64,000 nucleotides of DNA from Lentinus brumalis. Taxonomy: Eukaryota > Basidiomycota > Agaricomycetes > Polyporales > Polyporaceae. This document shows positions 43,529 through 56,139 of this stretch, in pieces. The notes under the pieces are model-generated. The model searched no databases and was not told the origin of the DNA. It was given only the letters and a program-made list of their open reading frames with translations. Position numbers and translations under genes: made by a program. Numbering within the stretch: position 1 is the stretch's first letter; every line of letters starts with the position of its first letter. The stretch lies in contig MARA01000079.1 in NCBI GenBank assembly GCA_001792895.1, positions 1-64,000 on the forward strand, in the 5' to 3' direction.

Positions 43529-46500
43529 GATACTGAACGCTGCGTCCAAGTCTCGCAACCGTGACGTCTGCTCGATCGCACAGGGCTCTCTCACGGCCTC
43601 GCTCCGTCCGCCGTCGACGTCCAAGACGCACGGGCGTGCTCTGCAACTCTCGCTCTTGCCGCGACTCATCTGTCCCAGCACTCAGCCTGCCCGTCCACTT
43701 CAAGTCGCACTGTAGCGGGCTCCATTCGACCCGACCGTTCCATCTGGGTGCAGTACCGGTGCTGCTCCTCACCTGCCTACCCACGCAGTGCTGAGGTGGA
43801 AGCTGGCTCGCATACACCGCAGCACCACCGTCAGTCGCTGCTGTCCCCTTGTCGTTGTACCAGCTCTTCGCTCCTGCCCTAGCGCATATACACCCTCTTC
43901 ACCACCCCCGCCGCGCCCTTGTAGGTCTACCCCTTCCGGGCGTGCTCACACCTCCGCTCGCTGCAAGTCCGGAACTCACGTCGCGCAAGTCACATCAAGG
44001 TGCCAGGAGTCAATCTCGCAAGAGCATCCATTATATTCGTGCTGTACTTGCTACTTACATCCGTACTACAGTTACAGACTGTCTACTTGGGCCGCGCGAC
44101 GTCAATCCGAGAACAAGTAAGAGGCATACTGCTCGCACGTCCGGCTACCCGTCTCGCCGTCCAGCGCATGGCCCCCTTTGGACACACCATGGCGCCCCGG
44201 GATACAGAGAACGGGGACCGGCCGGCCCCAGTGATGGACATGCGCGCCCACAGCGACGCGGTCACGGCTTATCGACACAGAAGCCGTTCCTCTCTCCCTA
44301 TCTGCGCCTCCTACGCCGTCGTCACGCCCAAATCTGACGCTCACACAGCGCCTTACAACACGCCCCAGCCGTCGGCATCCCGCAGTCAATACATCTACGC
44401 TACCGCACACGTCGATCGATGCACACGTCACACGTTCGTCAAGTCAACAAACGCCCCGCTGATCCGCCAGCCTGTAAGCAACCGAAGACAGTAAATCAGT
44501 GAGTATGTATAGGGATAATGAACTGAATGGAGGCGACACTGACCGCGGCTGCTTTCCTCCATCGGACAGAACCTCCCCGTCGACTCGGATACAGCGACGG
44601 GAGCGTCTCGCGAGCTGGAGAGAGCGTGCAGACGGACGGCACGCGGCGGTCAGTGGTGTCCGCCGTGGAGATTCGGCAGAGGTCCTGACAATCGTGCCCG
44701 TCAGGCCTATGCTCGAAGAAGTTCACGACGGGATACGTACAGGTGAGCGGACCCTCTTCTTGCCATCTCAACGTCGTGACTCTGTGTCTCTGCATGGCGA
44801 CAAGCTCGACGTTAGCTGAGAAGGCACCGCGTGCGGAATGCTAATGCTCACCACGGTCTCAGGTTACAGGTCCTCCGGGATGCAGAGGTCCATCGGTGTC
44901 TGCGACGCACGGTGCCGTCAGTACCAGACCGGACAAGCACGGCGACAGACAACTCACCGCACCGGTCGCCGAGCCCACACTCAACGGCGGCGGCGACAAC
45001 GACGACGACTCACGCGGGGCACGAGGAGGTGACAGAGGGAGAGGGGTGACCTGGGAGAGCGCTGCCGCGTCGCTGCCAGCATATGACCGCCTCAGACCCC
45101 GCACAAACATGCCACGCACGTCGCCTGCGCACGGGCCACGGGCCACAGACTGCGTGTTCGGTTCTGCGATCAGGGAAGTTCAGTCTGCCGGCTGGCACTG
45201 CGCTCGCGGTCGCGGCTCCAGTTCGGACGCATGCGGCGTATCCGTGCTCCCGCTGCTCGACGCAAGGTGCGCCTCTCTGATCTCGATGCGCCGTTTCGAA
45301 CTCTGTCGTCGTCGCAATACCTGCATACCAGACGAGTTGCAGCTCTGCCACCGGCCGCGCAGGAAGGCGGGCGGATGGCCGGCCTGGACGCACCACGCAG
45401 AGCATGCGGGCCTCGTACATCACTGACTCTGGGGTCGCAGGCGGCCACGTTCGATCTTGCCGGACACGAACGGCGACCTCGCTCGCGTCAGACTCCCAGT
45501 ACTTACGCGGCGGGTATAGGACCCTCGACCGTCGAGGCTTCCCAGTCCAGGCCGCATCCGCAAGTTGCAACCAGATGGGCGGCCTCGTCGGCCAGTCGCA
45601 CGGCGCCGTTCCAGAATCCCTGCGGGTAGTTCGCCGCTCGGTAGACTGTCGGGCAGCGCGTATTCGAAAAATGGTACGTAAGTCTTGTTGGTGATGCGTC
45701 TCGACGCTCGCGTTCACGTTCGCGATTTCGTTTGGGCGACCTTTCAGCGAGTGCTAGAGCTGGAACAAGAGCTCGAGAGTCCGAGGGACCGGGACCCTGG
45801 CCAAGGACCAAGGACTAAGGACCCGTGTATCTCCAGTGTACGCACGGCATGACTAGGACGTCGGGACGATGCTTTGCGTTCGAGCTTCACGCACCGGATC
45901 GCAGCACGGAACCTCAACGGTCAGTCTTCCAGCTCGAGATCGGGAGCGCGACTCGCGACTCGCGTATCGGGTACCCGTATCCGCAACCAGATGGGCGGTC
46001 TCGTCGGCCATGGCGTTGAATATTCTCTGCGGGTTGTTCGCTGCGCGATAGTAGGCTGACAGGCAGTGTATGTTCAGGGGAAAGCGGTACGTCCGTCTTC
46101 TCGGCCGTGTGGAACGAGGCTCGCGCTCACGCTCAGGATTGTGTTGCGGGACTCTACAGCGAGTGGAAGGGCCGATGACAGGCATTCGAAGACCCAATCA
46201 TGCATTTCCCGCATGACCACGTCGTGGGGACGATATGTTGGCTCGAGCTTCCCACACGCATGGCTCTGGTACCGGATCGCAGAATGCAACCGCAATAGTC
46301 TGAAGGACAGCTCGAGATTTTCGCGTTTCGCGTCTCGGGTACAAGGAGCGAGTATCGTGCTCGACCGTGCCCATCCGGTCGAATCGTCATGCGGCCTGGA
46401 TTCCTGGAGCTCGTGTGGTACGTGCAAAGTCCCACTCGGTCTTGCGGACGTCCCGAGTACTACCGTACCGGACGCTTTCATAGCGGCCGGGCAAGTGTAG

Positions 46501-46873
46501 AGGTGCAACACTGGGATGAGATTTGCGTGCAGAGAGCTCAGAGGAGACGTCTCCCGGCTAGCACGAGCGCAATCTGAGCGAAGCCTCGGACTACCTGAAT
46601 CTCTGAGGCTGGGAAGACCTGTCCCGGGCATTCGGTGCACTGCAGTCTGACAGACGACGCCTGGGCCCGTCGTTTCGATTGCGCCACGCGAAGTTCAATG
46701 AGGGCTGCGGAGTCAAGTAGACGGCAATAGGTATGGTCTCCCTTCGTCCGCTCATTCTTGCTGGTTTGTTTGAGACAGTGGTCGATTCCAGTGGGCGAGT
46801 GGATACCGCGAGGTGAGGATCGGACCACGTCGGGAACATGAGTCCCGGCTCATCCGCTTGCAGGCAAAATGAA

Positions 46874-47182
46874 ATGACGACGACAGAGGCCGGCAGGTCA
46901 GGAAGCGAACTTGAAGTTTGGCCCGCCCGTCATGATGTCCCGGAGCGAGACCTCGACTGGTTCCTGACTCCTGAGGCACTGCAGGCTTCGCCGCTTGAGT
47001 GTGAGTGTAGGATTTGCAGCGTAGCATTGGTGGTTAAGCCATGTATTCGAGTACAGCCGTATACAATTCGCAATAGACAGATATCAACGTGTCCATGTTG
47101 CACTCTGAGAACCAGAGGACATCTCTCACCGCGCATGACATTACTTCACAATTCAATTGCGGCTCAATGCCCGGATGCTTGA
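46874..47182 (+). CDS. Conserved MTT...RSGS-LEV frame, U5
   Basis: Same 102-codon frame as U4, unbroken here even though most neighbouring frames in U5 are shifted by single-base losses. Confidence 0.33.
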   Translation: MTTTEAGRSGSELEVWPARHDVPERDLDWFLTPEALQASPLECECRICSVALVVKPCIRVQPYTIRNRQISTCPCCTLRTRGHLSPRMTLLHNSIAAQCPDA

Positions 47183-50100
47183 TGGAGTAAGTACCTGTAC
47201 CTCACTTCGTCCTTCGCATTCCCATGAATGCTGTGGCTCTCGGAGGAAGGCTGCCAGGGAGGCCGTCGATAGCTACTACCTAGATTGACGGCAGTTCGGT
47301 TCAAGGTGTTCTGAGAAGTTCTCATCTTTGGTAGGTGATTGTGGTGAGTGCACAATATTGTGGGGTTGTGGAGAACTCAGGCGATAAAATCTATAAGACC
47401 TATCTTTCCTGCGCGCATGACGAACACTACATCTATAGCTGGAGCCTGGAAGTGTCTGTGCAACAGTGCAAGGACTCAACTCACGGGGAATTTCATCTGT
47501 AGCGCGTTGCAGCATGGGACGTCAGAGATCGACCAAGCTGCGATAGTAGTCCGCTAACATCCATCACTCATGGACTACTCGGACCCTGAGACCTTCTCGG
47601 ACCAGCCTGCCAGCCTCTGCGTGCATAGCCGGAATGTGCTTGCTCTGTTTCATTTGAAGCAGAGAAGGTTTCAATGTTCTAGGGTTTCAACATATCGCTC
47701 TGGCACGTCCCTCTCGATGTACACTGGTCCACTGGCAGTCGAACTGGGATGGACAAGGTGCGCCGCTCAGGAACACTGTTTGTCCGGCGTAGAAACTGAC
47801 ACCCGAGAGAGCTCTGGTAGCGAGGATATGTCGCCTCTGCGCACGTTACCGCTAGCTTCCGAAGTTCTGGTTTGTGATCTTGTCATGCCACACGACGCAA
47901 TCAACACGCATCTGCGCTTTCCGATCTCTCCTTACGTTCCTGCTTTAAGCCGCAGTGTCAGTTAGTCCTTGAGACAACACGGCCCCGAGAGGATGTCGGC
48001 TTTGACCTGAGCCTCGGAGCCACAGTGTCTCATCGCGCACGCCAGCTTGGTTCGGTGAGCCGTCGTGAGCGGACATTTGGTACCAAATAAGGATCATTCA
48101 TAGAACCTTAACCACCGGAATCCACCGACAGGGAGCTCCCGCCATAAGTATGTCGCTCGATACTGACACAGGACCGTAATAGATGGCAGTAAATTGCTGG
48201 GGGCAGGTCAGGTGAGACTCAAAGGTGTGCGGATGTTCTCTGAGTCGTTGAAGATCTGCAACGCTCATACCTTGCTTACAATTCGGATCAATCTCATAAG
48301 AGGTATGCGGCTTTACCCACTCGGCAGCTCATGCTTACTCAACTTCGCGACACCCGCGGACGATCGATGCCTCTGCATGTAGGGGACATTGTATCCTGTT
48401 GTTTGTGATCATTCTTTCGGGCGCAGGGTTACAGAACATGCCAGCAGCTCTTGCCTCTCCCTCCCCACGAGTCTCCACTCCTTCCCCTTCTCCCAGCTCA
48501 ACGGTATCGGTGCACGGAGTCTGACCTCCTGCCTCCTGCTCTCGACAACAAGGTCCTCGCTCCTACGCACCATCACACAACGTTCCACGCGCGATATGAG
48601 AAGCTACAGACGATGATCCCGTTGCTCATTGGTAAGTATAACTGAGCTTTGTCTACCGGAACGAGCTCACACCGTGTCTCCCAGCCCGCTCCGTGAACGT
48701 GCTGTCACGCTCCGCAATCTCCCATCATCATCCCTCGAATTGTCGCCGACTCGCACCTTTCGACCGTTTGACGGTCAGCGCAGACGAGAGACCATTGTAC
48801 GTGGTAGTCTCCGTTGAAGGTTGCACGAGTTGACGACTTCAAGCTTCTCGTCCCGCCACGGCCCAGGTCAGTTCCTCCGGCCGGCTTCGTGTACACGGTA
48901 CGCCCTCACCTCCCAAGTGTCATCTCGCTCGCAGGCTCCGGGACCGCTCTGGCACACGAAGCGGTGGTATGTGAGTCTGTCTTGACAGTATCGCGTCAGC
49001 GTTATACTCATCATACAGGCTGTTCAGCTCCAGCGATGACTAACCCGGGCGACGACTCCCGCTTTCATCAGAGCGTCGCTTCACGCGAGACGGCGCATTG
49101 TCACTGTCCTCGCCCAGTTTGTGCGGCGGAGCCGTGGAGACCATCGCCGGCCACTCGAAAATCCTGTCCGCCCGCCCTCCAACTACTGGTACGTGCCTGT
49201 CTTTCACCTGCATCAGTCGACGGATTCGCTCAATACAAACGTCTATCTCCCAGGTACATACACGGTCAACTCACCGGTCACCTTACCTCAGCACCGCCAA
49301 GGAGGCTGTTCTACCTCTTCTCGGAGGCTCGCCTTGCAGATATGTACGTCCTTCGCCGTACGCTGTGCGACGGAGGCTGGTCATGCGGTCGTCCACCCTC
49401 TCTTGGGACGCCGCTGCTGTCACATCTGCGGATGCTACCGCGCACGACACGCTCAGCTCCTCCGAGGCTGCGATACGTCGTGTTCACAGGTGCGTATCAC
49501 GGCACACGCAACCGGAGACAATCTGATCGTTTTGATGCGGTGGCTGCCTGCAGCGATCTCGTCGCCGCAGATCGACGACCGCCGCGACATGCAGAAGGTG
49601 AGCCCTCGACCGGTACGGCGCTGGTGTCGAGTCTTCCACGACTCCCTCTGCGCGGCGCGCTCGTCGCTGGTACGTACCTCTTTGCATTCGCACAGCAGCA
49701 ACAGTATCACTGACTCATCTTGTCCGGTATGTTGGGCAGAACGGCGACTGTCGGCGTATGCCGCGGCGTTAACTCTACGGATTGGCTTCAGACACAGGTA
49801 CGCACCTACGCATGCAATCAACGCGTCCCTTGGCTGACGAGGCCCTGGGTGTCTCCAGCGACTGTCCGCTCCGTGTTCCGCCGCGGCTCAGACCGACACT
49901 CGTCTCTGCCGCACGCGTGCACCATGGACCGGTACGCACTCGTCTCTGACACACCTGAAGCTCCGCTGTCTGCAGCGTATCCTCACTGTCGACGCGCGAG
50001 CGCAGACTGTGTCCTGCTTCGATGCATCTCCAACTTGACAGAGCGTCGCACCGCGGCCCGCAACACAACAGAACATGAGTAAGTACTTATCTGATCCACA

Positions 50101-50621
50101 TCTCGAGAGACTGTTGCTAGAAACTGTTGCTGACAGAGCTTTGCCAGGGCTAGAAACCAGCGCAGATCCAGAGAGCTTGCAGAGAAGAGGAGGGAGACAC
50201 GGAGGAACGACGGCGGTGGTGGTCGAGAAGAGAGGCATGAACTTGCCCAAACGGGCGAAGTCGCGAATAGGCGCCCGTTCTCGTGCGGGCGGAAGTCCGC
50301 CAAACGCGTTCCTGTGTCAGCGCACCTGCGGTGTAGTTCGTCGGTAGAAAATATATTTCTGTGCCTCACTACTGCTTTCAATAAACGGGCGTCCGCAGTG
50401 CGCATTCTAGCCGCTACTGAGTCCAAGTTCCCATGCACGACGATGAGCCGGGACGAGGACATACATACAGGCTCCGAAGACAGAACCTCGTCTCGCCTGT
50501 GTCCCTTCCCAGACGCCCGCTGTCTGTTCCTCTGTAGAACCGCCCCCCCTCTCATACTCCCGAGCACCCGCTCTCTATACTCCCAAGGACACCCACTGTC
50601 CCTATACATCCCCAGACCACC

Positions 50622-52517
50622 CTAAGGTACAGCTTGCATCTGTGCATCGCGTTCGCAGTCCGCTGATAGCCCGCAGAGCCGACTGCCGCGCCCAATCCAG
50701 ACGGGAACATACGAGCGGCCGCGCACGCGTCGTGTACCTCTGCGAACGAGATATATTTTCTTCTACTACAACGTCTGCCAGCCCCGCGCACGCGAACATC
50801 TCGTGAGCTAGACGACGCACCTCGGCGAGCTCGACCCCGCTGTGTCGGTTGTAGTTTGCATATACAAGGTTGATCTGTCGACCGTATCCCGTCAGGCACA
50901 TTGGAGCGAAGCACGGGGAAATTGCACACCTCATGATGGAACGGCCTCAGCCCGGCCACCTCGAGCAGCTCCCACCACTCGAGAAAGTCCTGGAAGCGCT
51001 GGTTCCAGACGTGCAGCTCGATCTGCAGCTGGCCGAACGGCAGCACGCCCTCGCGCTCGTTCACGTTCCACCCCGTCGTGTTTGCGTTCGCGGCGGGATT
51101 CGCGGAAACCGCTCCATCGTGAAGTCGCGGATGATGCCCCGGAACGTCTCCCACTCCCACCCCTCGACGTCCAGCCGCAGGAAGTCTATGTGCGAGTGGC
51201 CTGCGGTCGGGGAGGCGTCAGTTAGACTCAAGCGTTAGACGGAGGACGCAGGACGCACCGTTCTCGGACATGAGGGACTTGAGCGTCCACGTCTTCGGGT
51301 CGTCGCCCTGGCCGTGTCTGTCGCTCGCCCCGAGCGCGAGCTTACCGAAGTGCGCGCGGTGCCGGAGCGGCTTCGGGATGTGATTCTGCGCGTCCTCGCC
51401 TTTCGTCGAGTCGTATATCCACACCTCGCAGAACTGTGTCGACTGCAGCAGGGTGGCCTCGAACGAGTACGACGAGTCTATGCCTGTGAATGGAAGCCAG
51501 GTGAGCACCCCGTTCGACGAAGAAGGCACGAATGCTCGACGCGCGAAGACGAACAGGGCAGCGATGAATAGCTGGCGAGATATTCGAGCCCATTTCACGG
51601 GGACGAACCGGATCGCCCGGACGCCAAGCGGGCGCATCGTCAGCCCTGGGGACGCGTCTCGAGTAACCCGCGCGAGACCGACGCGTGAAGCGCTCCGCCC
51701 GCTATTGGGGCGGGTACCGAATGGTCTCCGGGCCAGCGCAATCCACAGCGTCGACTGCGGACGATAGTCCACCGTACGACGTGGCAGCTGCGGAGACTGG
51801 GTGACGCCGGTCCAAGTGATCGGTGGAGCAGGTACAGCAACGGGGTACTGGACGGCGCGGAGTGCACGTAACGCGCGTGTAGCCCCGGGCGGACGTGACG
51901 AGAGCATGGCGGACTACGAAACCAGCGGGGCAAGAGGAGGGAGGCGCAATCGCCCCCTGTTGAAAGTAGTGAAGATAAGGGCAGACGTACCGAAAGAATA
52001 GATCACGCAATTGGGCTTGTCCTGTATGCGCGAGATGCCACACATCCACTTTCCGCCGTCTCCCAATGCTCCTAACCGGTCGAGTTCGTGCGGGCAGTTG
52101 AACAGTGGAGGGAAAAAGTCCCCTGCGAAGACTGTCAGCGCGAAGGCGTGCGAGCAGCGTGCCAGACGACGTACACACTGTGTACGGTGGCCACGGATCC
52201 TGGTCAGGGGGAAACCTATGCACGCAGCAATGTCAGGGATGGCAGAGACGGCGCGAGACACGCCGCACGTACATGACGACCTGGGCCGGCGTGGGTCCAA
52301 ATCGAGTGATGAGGTCCTGCCGCTGCGGGAGCATGGCGCGATACTTGCGCTCCTCGCGTTCTAGCCTCGCCTTGAGGTCGTTGTTCGCCCTGTACACGAC
52401 GGCATGCGGGCGGGGCGTCGGGCTCGAGAGGAACCAGTACGCGCAGAGGACGAAGGCGGCGATGGCGATGGTGTAGCGCGGGTGTCGCTGTCCCAGGGAG
52501 AATACGGACTTTGCCAT
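50622..52517 (-). CDS. METTL24-like methyltransferase, U6 copy, one-base frameshift in exon 5
   Basis: Class-C copy with ATG at 52517. Exons 1-4 match U4. In exon 5 one base is missing near 51108 (GAAACCGC where U4 has GAAACTCGC), shifting the frame between RDFTMER and VSANPAAN. Further losses occur near 50760-50800: one T of the TTTTCC run and several bases of the last intron region. The density of such losses in 50.44-50.81 kb is higher than anywhere else in the window. Intact or broken status cannot be decided from this consensus. Confidence 0.73.
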
Positions 52518-52641
52518 GCTGACGGGTCGCAGAGGGCGTGTGGTGGCGTCGGTCGTCGTGTGCGACAGCGGCGGCGTCGTGGAAGACGGTGAGCAAGACG
52601 GAGGGAAATGTGGGGAAAAGCGGAGAGACGCGCGCCCACTT

Positions 52642-52671
52642 TCGGTCTAGACCGACGGGCGCTCCCACGTG
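52642..52671. promoter_or_regulatory. Divergent promoter core of U6
   Basis: Full 14-bp palindrome at 52642-52655 and CACGTG at 52666-52671. Confidence 0.48.
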
Positions 52672-55600
52672 GATACTGAACGCTGCGTCCAAGTCTCGCA
52701 ACCGTGACGTCTGCTCGATCGCACAGGGCTCTCTCACGGCCTCGCTCCGTCCGCCGTCGACGTCCAAGACGCATGGGCGTGCTCTGCAACTCTCGCTCTT
52801 GCCGCGACTCATCTGTCCCAGCACTCAGCCTGCCCGTCCACTTCAAGTCGCACTGTAGCGGGCTCCATTCGACCCGACCGTTCCATCTGGGTGCAGTACC
52901 GGTGCTGCTCCTCACCGGCCTCACCTGCCACCCACGCAGTGCTGAGGTGGAAGCTGGCTCGCATACACCGCAGCACCACCGTCAGTCGCTGCTGTCCCCT
53001 TGTCGTTGTACCAGCTGTTCGCTCCTGCCCTAGCGCATATACACCCTCTTCACCACCCCGCCGCGCCCTTGTAGGTCTACCCCTTCCGGGCGTGCTCACA
53101 CCTCCGCTCGCTGCAAGTCCGGAACTCACGTCGCGCAAGTCACATCAAGGTGCCAGTGAGTCAATCTCGCAAGAGCATCCATTATATTCGTGCTGTACTT
53201 GCTACTTACATCCGTACTACAGTTACAGACTGTCTACTTGGGCCGCGCGACGTCAATCCGAGAACAAGTAAGAGGCATACTGCTCGCACGTCCGGCTACC
53301 CGTCTCGCCGTCCAGCGCATGGCCCCCTTTGGACACACCATGGCGCCCCGGGATACAGAGAACGGGGACGGCCGGCCCCAGTGATGGACATGCGCGCCCA
53401 CAGCGACGCGGTCCGGCTTATCGACACAGAAGCCGTTCCTCTCTCCCTATCTGCGCCTCCTACGCCGTCGTCACGCCCAAATCTGACGCTCACACAGCGC
53501 CTTACAACACGCCCCAGCCGTCGGCATCCCGCAGTCAATACATCTACGCTACCGCACACGTCGATGCACACGTCACACGTTCGTCAAGTCAACAAACGCC
53601 CCGCTGATCCGCCAGCCTGTAAGCAACCGAAGACAGTAAATCAGTGAGTATGTACAGGGATAATGAACTGAATGGAGGCGACACTGACCGCGGCTGCTTT
53701 CCTCCATCGGACAGAACCTCCCCGTCGACTCGGATACAGCGACGGGAGCGTCTCGCGAGCTGGAGAGAGCGTGCAGACGGACGGCACGCGGCGGTCAGTG
53801 GTGTCCGCCGTGGAGATTCGGCAGAGGTCCTGACAATCGTGCCCGTCAGGCCTATGCTCGAAGAAGTTCACGACGGGATACGTACAGGTGAGCGGACCTC
53901 TTCTTGCCATCTCAACGTCGTGACTCTGTGTCTCTGCATGGCGACAAGCTCGACGTTAGCTGAGAAGGCACCGCGTGCGGAATGCTAATGCTCACCACGG
54001 TCTCAGGTTACAGGTCCTCCGGGATGCAGAGGTCCATCGGTGTCTGCGACGCACGGTGCCGTCAGTACCAGACCGGACAAGCACGGCGACAGACAACTCA
54101 CCGCACGGTCGCCGAGCCCACACTCAACGGCGGCGGCGACAACGACGACGACAGGAGCGGGGGCACGAGGAGGTGAGAGAGGGAGAGGGGTGACCTGGGA
54201 GAGCGCTGCCGCGTCGCTGCCAGCATATGACCGCCTCAGACCCGCACAAACATGCCACGCACGTCGCCTGCGCACGGGCCACGGGCCACAGACTGCGTGT
54301 TCGGTTCTGCGATCAGGGAAGCTCAGTCTGCCGGCTGGCACTGCGCTCTCGGTCGCGGCTCCAGTTCGGACGCATGCGGCGTATCGTGCTTCCGCTGCTC
54401 GACGCAAGGTGCGCCTCTCGAATCTCGCATGCGCGCGTTTCGAACTCTGTCGTCGTCGCAGTACCTGCATACCAGACGAGTTGCAGCTCTGCCACCGGCC
54501 GCGCAGGAAGGCGGGCGGATGGCCGGCCTGGACGCACCACGCAGAGCATGTGGGCCTCGTACATTACTGACTCTGGGGTCGCAGGCGGCCACGTTCGATC
54601 TTGCCGGACACGAACGGCGACCTCGCTCGCGCCAGACTCCCAGTACTTACGCGGCGGGTATAGGACCCTCGACCGTCGAGGCTTCCCAGTCCAGGCCGCA
54701 TCCGCAAGTTGCAACCAGATGGGCGGCCTCGTCGGCCAGTCGCACGGCGCCGTTCCAGAATCCCTGCGGGTAGTTCGCCGCTCGGTAGACTGTCGGGCAG
54801 CGCATTCGAAAAATGGTACGTAATTTTGTGGTGATGCGTCTCGACGCTCGCGCTCACGACTTCGTTTGGGCGACCTTTCAGCGAGTGCTAGAGCTGGAAC
54901 AAGAGCTCGAGAGTCCGAGGGACCGGGACCCTGGCCAAGGACCAAGGACTAAGGACCCGTGTATCTCCAGTGTACGCACGGCATGACTAGGACGTCGGGA
55001 CGATGCTTTGCGTTCGAGCTTCACGCACCGGATCGCAGCACGGAACCTCAACGGTCAGTCTTCCAGCTCGAGATCGGGAGCGCGACTCGCGACTCGCGTA
55101 TCGGGTACCCGTATCCGTCGGCCATGGCGTTGAATATTCTCTGCGGGTTGTTCGCTGCGCGATAGTAGGCTGACAGGCAGTGTATGTTCAGGGGAAAGCG
55201 GTACGTCCGTCTTCTCGGCCGTGTGGAACGAGGCTCGCGCTCACGCTCAGATTTGTTGCGGGACTCTACAGCGAGTGGAGGTAGGGCTGATGACAGATTC
55301 GAGAGACCGCTGTTGCATTTCCCGCATGACCCGTCGTGGGGACGATACCGTTCGCTCGAGCTTCCCACACGCTACGGCTCGGTACCGGATCGCAAATGCA
55401 ACCGCAACAGTCAGAAGGACAGCTCGAGATTGGCGGCACGACTCGCGTTTCGCGTCTCGGATACAAGGAGCAGTATCGTGCTCGACCGTGCCCATCCGGT
55501 CGAATCGTCATGCGGCCTGGATTCCTGGAGCTCGTGTGGTACGTGCAAAGTCCCACTCGGTCTTGCGGACGTCCCGAGTACCGTACCGGACGCTTTCATA

Positions 55601-55989
55601 GCGGCCGGGCAAGTGTAGAGGTGCAACACTGGGATCGAGATCCGCGTGCAGAGAGCTCAGAGGAGACGTCTCCCGCCGAGCACGATCGCGATCGAGCGAA
55701 GCCTCGGACTACGTGAATATGTGAGGCAGGGAAGACCGTCCGGGCGATTCGGTGCACTGCAGTCTGACAGACGACGCCTGGGCCCGTCGTTTCGATTGCG
55801 CCACGCGAAGTTCAATGAGGGCTGCGAGTCAAGTAGACGGCAATAGGTATGGTCTCCCTTCGTCCGCTCATTCTTGCTGGTTTGTTTGAGACAGTGGTCG
55901 ATTCCAGTGGGCGAGTGGATACCGCGAGGTGAGGATCGGACCACGTCGGGAACATGAGTCCCGGCTCATCCGCTTGCAGGCAAAATGAA

Positions 55990-56139
55990 ATGACGACGAC
56001 AGAGGCCGGCAGGTCAGGAAGCGAACTTGAAGTTTGGCCCGCCCGTCATGATGTCCCGGAGCGAGACCTCGACTGGTTCCTGACTCCTGAGGCACTGCAG
56101 GCTTCGCCGCTGAGTGTGAGTGTAGGTTTTGCAGCGTAG
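55990..56139 (+). CDS. Conserved MTT...RSGS-LEV frame, U6
   Basis: Same start as U4; one T is missing near 56111 (CCGCTGAG for CCGCTTGAG), which ends the frame at 56139. The loss falls at the proposed exon end, so it may be a consensus error or harmless if spliced. Confidence 0.3.
   Translation: MTTTEAGRSGSELEVWPARHDVPERDLDWFLTPEALQASPLSVSVGFAA

Larger units (their letters stand above)
43376..50621 (+). other. U5 plus-strand interval, candidate transcription unit(s)
   Basis: Same layout as U4, including the GGAGT leader donor. Frames after 46.15 kb are interrupted by single-base losses, so reading frames here should not be taken at face value. The distal region is open for 299 codons (48814-49713), but only because intron-like GT-AG segments happen to lack stops in the shifted frame. 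Confidence 0.38.
41607..50758. repeat. Tandem unit U5 (class C)
   Basis: Fifth monomer, 9.15 kb, a near copy of U4. Most differences are single-base losses or gains in short homopolymers, concentrated after about 46.15 kb. Examples are AAA to AA near 46189, TT to T near 46237 and CC to C near 46259. True substitutions are few. Confidence 0.92.
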
